This document shows positions 59,713 to 64,000 of a stretch of 64,000 bases of DNA, piece after piece. The translations under genes were made by a program, and so were the position numbers. The first letter of the stretch is position 1; each line of letters opens with the position of its first letter. The notes under the pieces were generated by a model. That model saw only the letters and a list, made by a program, of their open reading frames with translations. It made no database searches and was not told the origin of the DNA. The stretch spans positions 18,071-82,070 of the forward strand of contig CALUTF010000005.1 of assembly GCA_944323595.1 (NCBI GenBank), given 5' to 3'. The DNA is from Candidatus Gastranaerophilales bacterium. Its GTDB lineage: Bacteria; Cyanobacteriota; Vampirovibrionia; Gastranaerophilales; Gastranaerophilaceae.

Positions 59713-60294
59713 ATGACAAGTAACAATAAATTATCAGGGACTAAAACCGAACAAAATCTTATAAATTCTTTTGCAGGAGAATCACAGGCGAGAAACAGAT
59801 ATCATTTTTTTGCAAAAGTTGCAAAAAAGGAAGGGTATGAACAAATCGCAGCTATTTTTGAAGAAACTGCAGAGAATGAAAAAGAGCATGCATGGCGTTT
59901 TTATGAACAATTAGGCGATATGAAAGGGCATGTAAACGAGTCTTATCCGTTTGAATACGGTACAACAGAAGAAAATTTGACAAGTGCGGCTGCCGGCGAA
60001 CGTGAGGAGTGGGAATTTTTATATGCAAAGGGCGAACAGGATGCTAAAGAAGAGGGGTTTGACGATATTGCCGAAGTCTTTCGCCATGTTCGTGAAGCTG
60101 AAAAACACCATGAAGCGCGGTATAAAAAATTATTGGAAAATGTCAAAAACGGAACCGTATTTAAAAAAGATGTAGAAACAAATTGGATGTGCAGAGAATG
60201 CGGTTACGTTATAAAATGTAAAGAAGCTCCGAAAAAATGCCCGAACTGTGAACATCCTCAGGCTTATTTTCAGGTTCTCTGCGAAAACTACTAA
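59713..60294 (+). CDS. Rubrerythrin
   Basis: 193 residues from the ATG at 59713 (AAAGGAGGG upstream). Diiron four-helix bundle with the E-x6-Y and E-x2-H type ligands (FAGESQARNRYHFFA, EETAENEKEHAWRFYEQL, EREEWEFLYAKGE, HVREAEKHHEARY) and a C-terminal rubredoxin-like centre CRECGY...CPNCEH. NADH-linked peroxide reduction protecting anaerobes from oxidants. Confidence 0.96.
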   Translation: MTSNNKLSGTKTEQNLINSFAGESQARNRYHFFAKVAKKEGYEQIAAIFEETAENEKEHAWRFYEQLGDMKGHVNESYPFEYGTTEENLTSAAAGEREEWEFLYAKGEQDAKEEGFDDIAEVFRHVREAEKHHEARYKKLLENVKNGTVFKKDVETNWMCRECGYVIKCKEAPKKCPNCEHPQAYFQVLCENY

Positions 60295-60328
60295 TTAACC
60301 AACAAAATTTTTGTACTACCAGTAAATA

Positions 60329-60363
60329 AAGATTTCCGTAATATAATCTGTTGCGGAAATCTT
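60329..60363. repeat. 10-bp inverted repeat after the rubrerythrin gene
   Basis: AAGATTTCCG, 15-nt loop, CGGAAATCTT. No T-run follows, so it is either a weak terminator or a protein or RNA site. Confidence 0.5.
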
Positions 60364-60489
60364 AATGTGCTCAATATAAGTGTTTGTATTGTAAGCTATA
60401 GAGAATGACACTTATCTTATACACGGAATTTGTCTTATTTTTTGTTTATGGTAATATTGGAATGAGGATTTAGTTCAGAAAGATTTCTT

Positions 60490-61494
60490 ATGGATATTGA
60501 TAAAAAGAAACTTGTTTCTTATATAAAAAAACTAAACACTCCGAAAGTACTTGTGGTTGGAGATATGGCACTGGATGAGATGATTTACGGGGATGCGGAA
60601 AGAATTTCCCGTGAAGCACCTGTTCTTATCCTGCAGCATACCCATACAAAACTTATTCTTGGCGGTGCGTCAAATGCTGCACATAATATTGCTGCTTTAA
60701 ATAACGGTAAAGTCAGCGTTTGCGGGGTTTGCGGGGATGATTATCAGGCAGGACAGCTTTTTGAAGCTTTTGAACTTGCTAATATTGATTGCAGCCGCCT
60801 GATTAAGGACAAAACAAGAAAAACCACCACAAAAACACGGATTTCCGGCGCAATCTCAACTTCTATCACGCAGCAAATAGTTAGAGTTGACCGTCAGACA
60901 AACGCTCCTATTTCCGGCGAAACAGAAGAAAAATTAATAGGACGTATTGAAAAAATACTTCCTAATTTTGATGCGGTAGTCCTTTCTGACTATCATATAG
61001 GTACTCTTACTGAAAATGTCATAAAAACTACTATTGAGCTTGCAAATAAATATAATAAAATTATTGTTGTTGACGCGCAAAAAAATCTTGAAAACTATAA
61101 AAATGTTACTTCAATGACGCCTAATCTGCCTGATACCCAAAAGTCAGCAGGATTTACCATTGAAAATATTGAAGATTTGAAAAAAGCAGGTGATTATCTG
61201 CTTTCAAAAACAAATGCAAAAAGTATTCTTATAACCTGCGGTGCGGACGGTATGTTTGTAGCCAAACCTGATAAACAGTATACTAAAATACCGGTATTCA
61301 ATAAATCTGAGGTATTTGATGTTACAGGTGCAGGTGATACTGTAACTGCTGTTTTTACGCTTGCACTGGCAGCAGGTGCACCTGTTGAATATGCAGCGGT
61401 TATAGGTAATATTGCAGCCAGTATTGTTGTAAAACAATTTGGCTGTGCAACAACTACAATTGACGAAATTTTATCAGCATCTGAAAAGATTTAG
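60490..61494 (+). CDS. RfaE domain I-like sugar kinase (PfkB family; heptose-7-phosphate kinase type)
   Basis: 334 residues. PfkB/ribokinase fold that resembles the kinase half of HldE: VLVVGDMALDEMIYGDAERISREAPVLIL (limits), LGGASNAAHNIAAL, VCGVCGDDYQAGQLFEAF, QIVRVDRQTNAPIS, VVLSDYHIGTLT, and the anion-hole/base motif VFDVTGAGDTVTAVFTLAL. No nucleotidyltransferase domain follows, as in split systems. A role in ADP-heptose formation for LPS core is likely and fits the O-antigen ligase gene nearby. Confidence 0.88.
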   Translation: MDIDKKKLVSYIKKLNTPKVLVVGDMALDEMIYGDAERISREAPVLILQHTHTKLILGGASNAAHNIAALNNGKVSVCGVCGDDYQAGQLFEAFELANIDCSRLIKDKTRKTTTKTRISGAISTSITQQIVRVDRQTNAPISGETEEKLIGRIEKILPNFDAVVLSDYHIGTLTENVIKTTIELANKYNKIIVVDAQKNLENYKNVTSMTPNLPDTQKSAGFTIENIEDLKKAGDYLLSKTNAKSILITCGADGMFVAKPDKQYTKIPVFNKSEVFDVTGAGDTVTAVFTLALAAGAPVEYAAVIGNIAASIVVKQFGCATTTIDEILSASEKI

Positions 61495-61520
61495 GTAAAA
61501 TTTCCACATAGGAGAAATTT

Positions 61521-62078
61521 ATGGAAATACTGAAAAAAATTAAACCGATTGAAATTATTATCCTTGCCGGGATTATCATTGCATTAGGAGTGGGGTTTGT
61601 AACTTTTAAAAATTTCAGACAAACTGCTTCTAAACAAATTGAGGCTACTTCAAAAATTTCCTTTCAGGTGTTTTTGAGAAGTATCTCTTATACCGGTCAG
61701 GATTTACCTATCAAGAGCGGTGAAAAAACTTTTATCAGTATAAGAAATGTTCCTTATTCAGATTTGGATATTGTAGATGTGAAAGTTGAAAAGAAAAAGA
61801 CTATTTTGCCGGCAATGAACACTAAAAAATTTGTTGTCGTGGAAGACGCCACTATGGCTAACACATACGATGTTATAGTAACTCTGGTTGATACTGCAAA
61901 AATTACCAAAGACGGTGCAGTTGTCGGGGGAAATAAAATAAAAATAGGTTTGCCGATTACACTTGAGGGCAAAGATTACCGCTTTAACGGAACGGTTTCT
62001 GATTTGAAAACCATTCCGGGTATTGATGAAAAACAAGTTATTAATAACGAATTAAACACAACGGACGATGTTCAATAG
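61521..62078 (+). CDS. DUF4330 family membrane protein
   Basis: 185 residues: an N-terminal membrane helix (PIEIIILAGIIIALGVGFVTF), then a periplasmic beta-rich domain (KISFQVFLRSISYTGQDLPIKSGEKTFISI limits, VVEDATMANTYDVIVTLVDTAKIT, IKIGLPITLEGKDYRFNGTVSDL). It matches my memory of DUF4330, a family often beside O-antigen ligase genes. The last 11 bp overlap the following ligase gene. Confidence 0.75.
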   Translation: MEILKKIKPIEIIILAGIIIALGVGFVTFKNFRQTASKQIEATSKISFQVFLRSISYTGQDLPIKSGEKTFISIRNVPYSDLDIVDVKVEKKKTILPAMNTKKFVVVEDATMANTYDVIVTLVDTAKITKDGAVVGGNKIKIGLPITLEGKDYRFNGTVSDLKTIPGIDEKQVINNELNTTDDVQ

Positions 62079-63384
62079 TATATTAAAATTTACTCAGGAA
62101 AAACTTAATTTTTTATACGAAAACAGCTTGTTTTTACAGCACATAGATAAAGTGATACTATTATTTATATGTGCGGTTTTTCTAACCTCTACATTTATGA
62201 CGTCTGATTCTATCGGATTTTTGGCACTGGTTACACTATTTTTAACTGTTGTGAAAATTTTGACAATGCCTGGACAGCGGCTTTCAGCTAACAGATTTGA
62301 AACATGGCTTGTCGCATATTTTATGATTGTCATAATCAGCCTTGCAGGCTCAACGTTATTTATGTATAGTCTTAAGGGCTTTTTTAAAACGTTTACATAT
62401 CTGGGATTTTATTTTTCGATTGCACAATATCTAAAGTATAACCGCGATAAAATCCCGTTTATAATTGGTGTAATAGGGCTTTGTGCAGGATTTGAGGGAA
62501 TTGTCGGATTTTTACAAAATTTTGCAAGACCGGAAGCTATTTCAACTTGGCAGGATACGTCATCACTTAATCCCGAACAGGTTATGACAAGAATTTACGG
62601 TTCATTAAAGCCGTATAATCCAAACCTTTTAGGCGGATATTTTGTAGCTGGACTGCCTGCAATATTCGCAATGGGTGCATATACGTTTGTAAAAAAAGCC
62701 TATAATGCGGCAATTTTATGGATAATACTTGCACTTATAACGACTATTGCTCTGGTATCAACCGGTTGCAGAGGTTCATATCTTGCGTTGATTGCAATGT
62801 TCGGATTAATGTTTTTAATTTCGGCAAAATTTTTGTGGAAGACTTACAAAAAAATATATCTTACTATTGTCGGCGGTGTAATTGCACTTGGTACTTGTGC
62901 GGTGCTTGCAAGTGCATCTTTGAGGGCGCGTGTACTTTCCATATTTGCTATGAGAAGTGACTCGTCAAACTCTTTCCGGTTTAATGTTTACCAGTCATCT
63001 TTGCAAATGTTTAAGGATAATTATCTGCTTGGTATCGGGGTAGGTAATCAAAATTTCCGTGAAATTTACGGATTATATATGAAAACAGGATTTGATGCTT
63101 TAAGCACTTATAACATATATCTTGAAGTTGCTGTTGAAAGCGGAATTTTTGCTCTTATTGCCTTTTTAGGATTTTTGCTTGATGCATTATACAATGCATT
63201 TAAATTCATTTTAAAATCAACTGATACACAGAAAATTATTCTTATATCAGCTGCGGCAATATCAATTATCGGAGTAATGGTTCACGGAATGGTTGATACA
63301 GTATTTTTCAGACCGCAGATACAATTTATATTCTGGAGTATGATAGCTGTTATTACGGCAGTTGAATTGCAGATGCCAGAATAA
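62068..63384 (+). CDS. O-antigen ligase / polymerase family protein (Wzy/WaaL type)
   Basis: 438 residues, about ten to twelve membrane helices. The large loop near 180-200 and the Wzy_C-type segment LQMFKDNYLLGIGVGNQNFREIYGLYM, followed by YNIYLEVAVESGIFALIAFLGFLLDALY, are the family signature. It transfers or polymerises lipid-linked glycans in the periplasm. Translationally coupled to the DUF4330 gene; with the rfaE-like kinase upstream this looks like an LPS-related operon. Confidence 0.88.
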   Translation: MFNSILKFTQEKLNFLYENSLFLQHIDKVILLFICAVFLTSTFMTSDSIGFLALVTLFLTVVKILTMPGQRLSANRFETWLVAYFMIVIISLAGSTLFMYSLKGFFKTFTYLGFYFSIAQYLKYNRDKIPFIIGVIGLCAGFEGIVGFLQNFARPEAISTWQDTSSLNPEQVMTRIYGSLKPYNPNLLGGYFVAGLPAIFAMGAYTFVKKAYNAAILWIILALITTIALVSTGCRGSYLALIAMFGLMFLISAKFLWKTYKKIYLTIVGGVIALGTCAVLASASLRARVLSIFAMRSDSSNSFRFNVYQSSLQMFKDNYLLGIGVGNQNFREIYGLYMKTGFDALSTYNIYLEVAVESGIFALIAFLGFLLDALYNAFKFILKSTDTQKIILISAAAISIIGVMVHGMVDTVFFRPQIQFIFWSMIAVITAVELQMPE

Positions 63385-63388
63385 TTTA

Positions 63389-64000
63389 TTATCTTATTTT
63401 ATAAAGATTTGTCCTGCTGACTTTTTCTCCGTCGATTACATAGCGTCCGGCAAAATCTATGTAAGTATCTTCGCCGTCAGTTGAGCCTATGATTTTCAGG
63501 TCGTGAGAATCCATCGGGTACGGGCTCATATTGAATTTGTGCCTGTAAGGTCCTGCATAAATCGGAAGATCCGGTTTGCCTACTTCTTCACAAAGTTGTT
63601 TTGCATAATCCATAAAGACATCACGGATTTGGTCATTGTTTTGATATTTTGCACTCATTTCAATATTATCGAGAACCAGAGCTAACTTGCCGTCAACTTC
63701 TGCAAAGTAGCACATTGTATTGCCGACGAATTCTTTGCCGTCCATAACTTCAATAGCTGAAATACATTTGTCCATAATGTATCTCGGGGCTGCATAGTCA
63801 TTACCGATACTTGAGCCGACCGCAGTACAGCAGCCTGCATGATTGCCTAAGAATAGTGAATGCGAAATGTTGTTCATATCGGTTTTGTGGACTTCCAGCG
63901 TTGCAATTTCATCGTCTTTAATGTTTGATGCTGCATCAACTTCCGCATCTCTCAGTTTCATAATATGGTTGTAAATAGTTGTTCTTGCCTGATCGATTGC
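63389..64000 (-). CDS. Unknown protein, C-terminal part (5' end beyond the window)
   Basis: The frame stays open to the right edge (AIDQARTTIYNHIMKLRD at the boundary), so the ATG at 63961 is probably internal. The visible 200 or so residues include HSLFLGNHAGCCTAVGSSIGNDYAAPRYIMDKC, CYFAEVDGKLALVLDNIEM, YAGPYRHKFNMSPYP and IDFAGRYVIDGEKV. The paired cysteines GCC and the G-N-H motif suggest a catalytic or thiol site, but I recognise no family. Confidence 0.6.
   Translation of the reverse strand, partial: AIDQARTTIYNHIMKLRDAEVDAASNIKDDEIATLEVHKTDMNNISHSLFLGNHAGCCTAVGSSIGNDYAAPRYIMDKCISAIEVMDGKEFVGNTMCYFAEVDGKLALVLDNIEMSAKYQNNDQIRDVFMDYAKQLCEEVGKPDLPIYAGPYRHKFNMSPYPMDSHDLKIIGSTDGEDTYIDFAGRYVIDGEKVSRTNLYKIR

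Overview
The window looks like chromosome of a low-GC, Gram-negative, non-photosynthetic member of the cyanobacterial radiation, most likely a gut Gastranaerophilales (Vampirovibrionia/Melainabacteria). This rests on protein content, not on a marker gene. There is an outer-membrane LPS pathway (LpxB, LpxI, LptD, WecA-like, O-antigen ligase), anaerobe-type enzymes (rubrerythrin, two-subunit Fe-S L-serine dehydratase), PBS-lyase-type HEAT repeats without photosynthesis genes, and many short or membrane proteins that match no family I know. No rRNA, CRISPR array, transposase or phage structural gene was seen. There is one tRNA, tRNA-Leu(CAA).

Layout. 1-2.8 kb: end of an oligopeptide ABC permease gene, an MgtC-like gene and two small lineage-type genes. 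2.9-4.9 kb (minus): a sugar aminotransferase and an exported protein. 5.0-9.2 kb: an accessory-looking, AT-rich block with tRNA-Leu, a duplicated tRNA tail, a stand-alone tyrosine recombinase, a pair of inverted 26-bp repeats, and a GT8 / GT2-DUF115 glycosyltransferase operon. 9.3-15.5 kb: unknown proteins, a YhcH / transketolase-N / WecG-type cluster and a dGTPase-like gene. 15.6-21.7 kb (minus): LPS and envelope cluster (lpxB, lpxI, class II aldolase, lptD, an EnvC-like M23 protein and a 34-residue membrane peptide). 21.8-28.6 kb: AAA/TPR protein, rsmG, a two-component pair, rmuC, pyrF. 28.5-35 kb (minus): comEC, a GHL10 glycosidase-like protein, a TPR protein, ispG. 35-42.5 kb: phosphoesterase, orphan response regulator, nadB-nadC, proB-proA-tyrA. 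42.5-50.5 kb: unknown membrane proteins, wecA-like, glyA, HEAT-queC-DUF366-SPOR operon. 50.6-64 kb: surE, small genes, sdaAB-sdaAA, coaX, aroQ, a degenerate histidine kinase with a MalK/UgpC-type ATPase, rubrerythrin, and rfaE1-like / DUF4330 / O-antigen ligase.

Four points stand out. (1) Three unrelated loci carrying short lineage-type genes share a composite promoter: TGTAAA-N4-TGTAA, then GGCAAT, then exactly 20 nt, then TATATATAT. This looks like an undescribed small-gene regulon. (2) The recombinase gene is followed by two 26-bp sites in inverted orientation that enclose 131 bp in front of the glycosyltransferase operon, a candidate phase-variation switch. (3) A PAS/histidine-kinase-like protein has lost its phospho-accepting His and other core residues. 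(4) The WecA-like gene appears to start at an ATT codon. Four small genes absent from ordinary length-cutoff calling are also described.

All family assignments are from recognised motifs and remembered family features; no database search was run.
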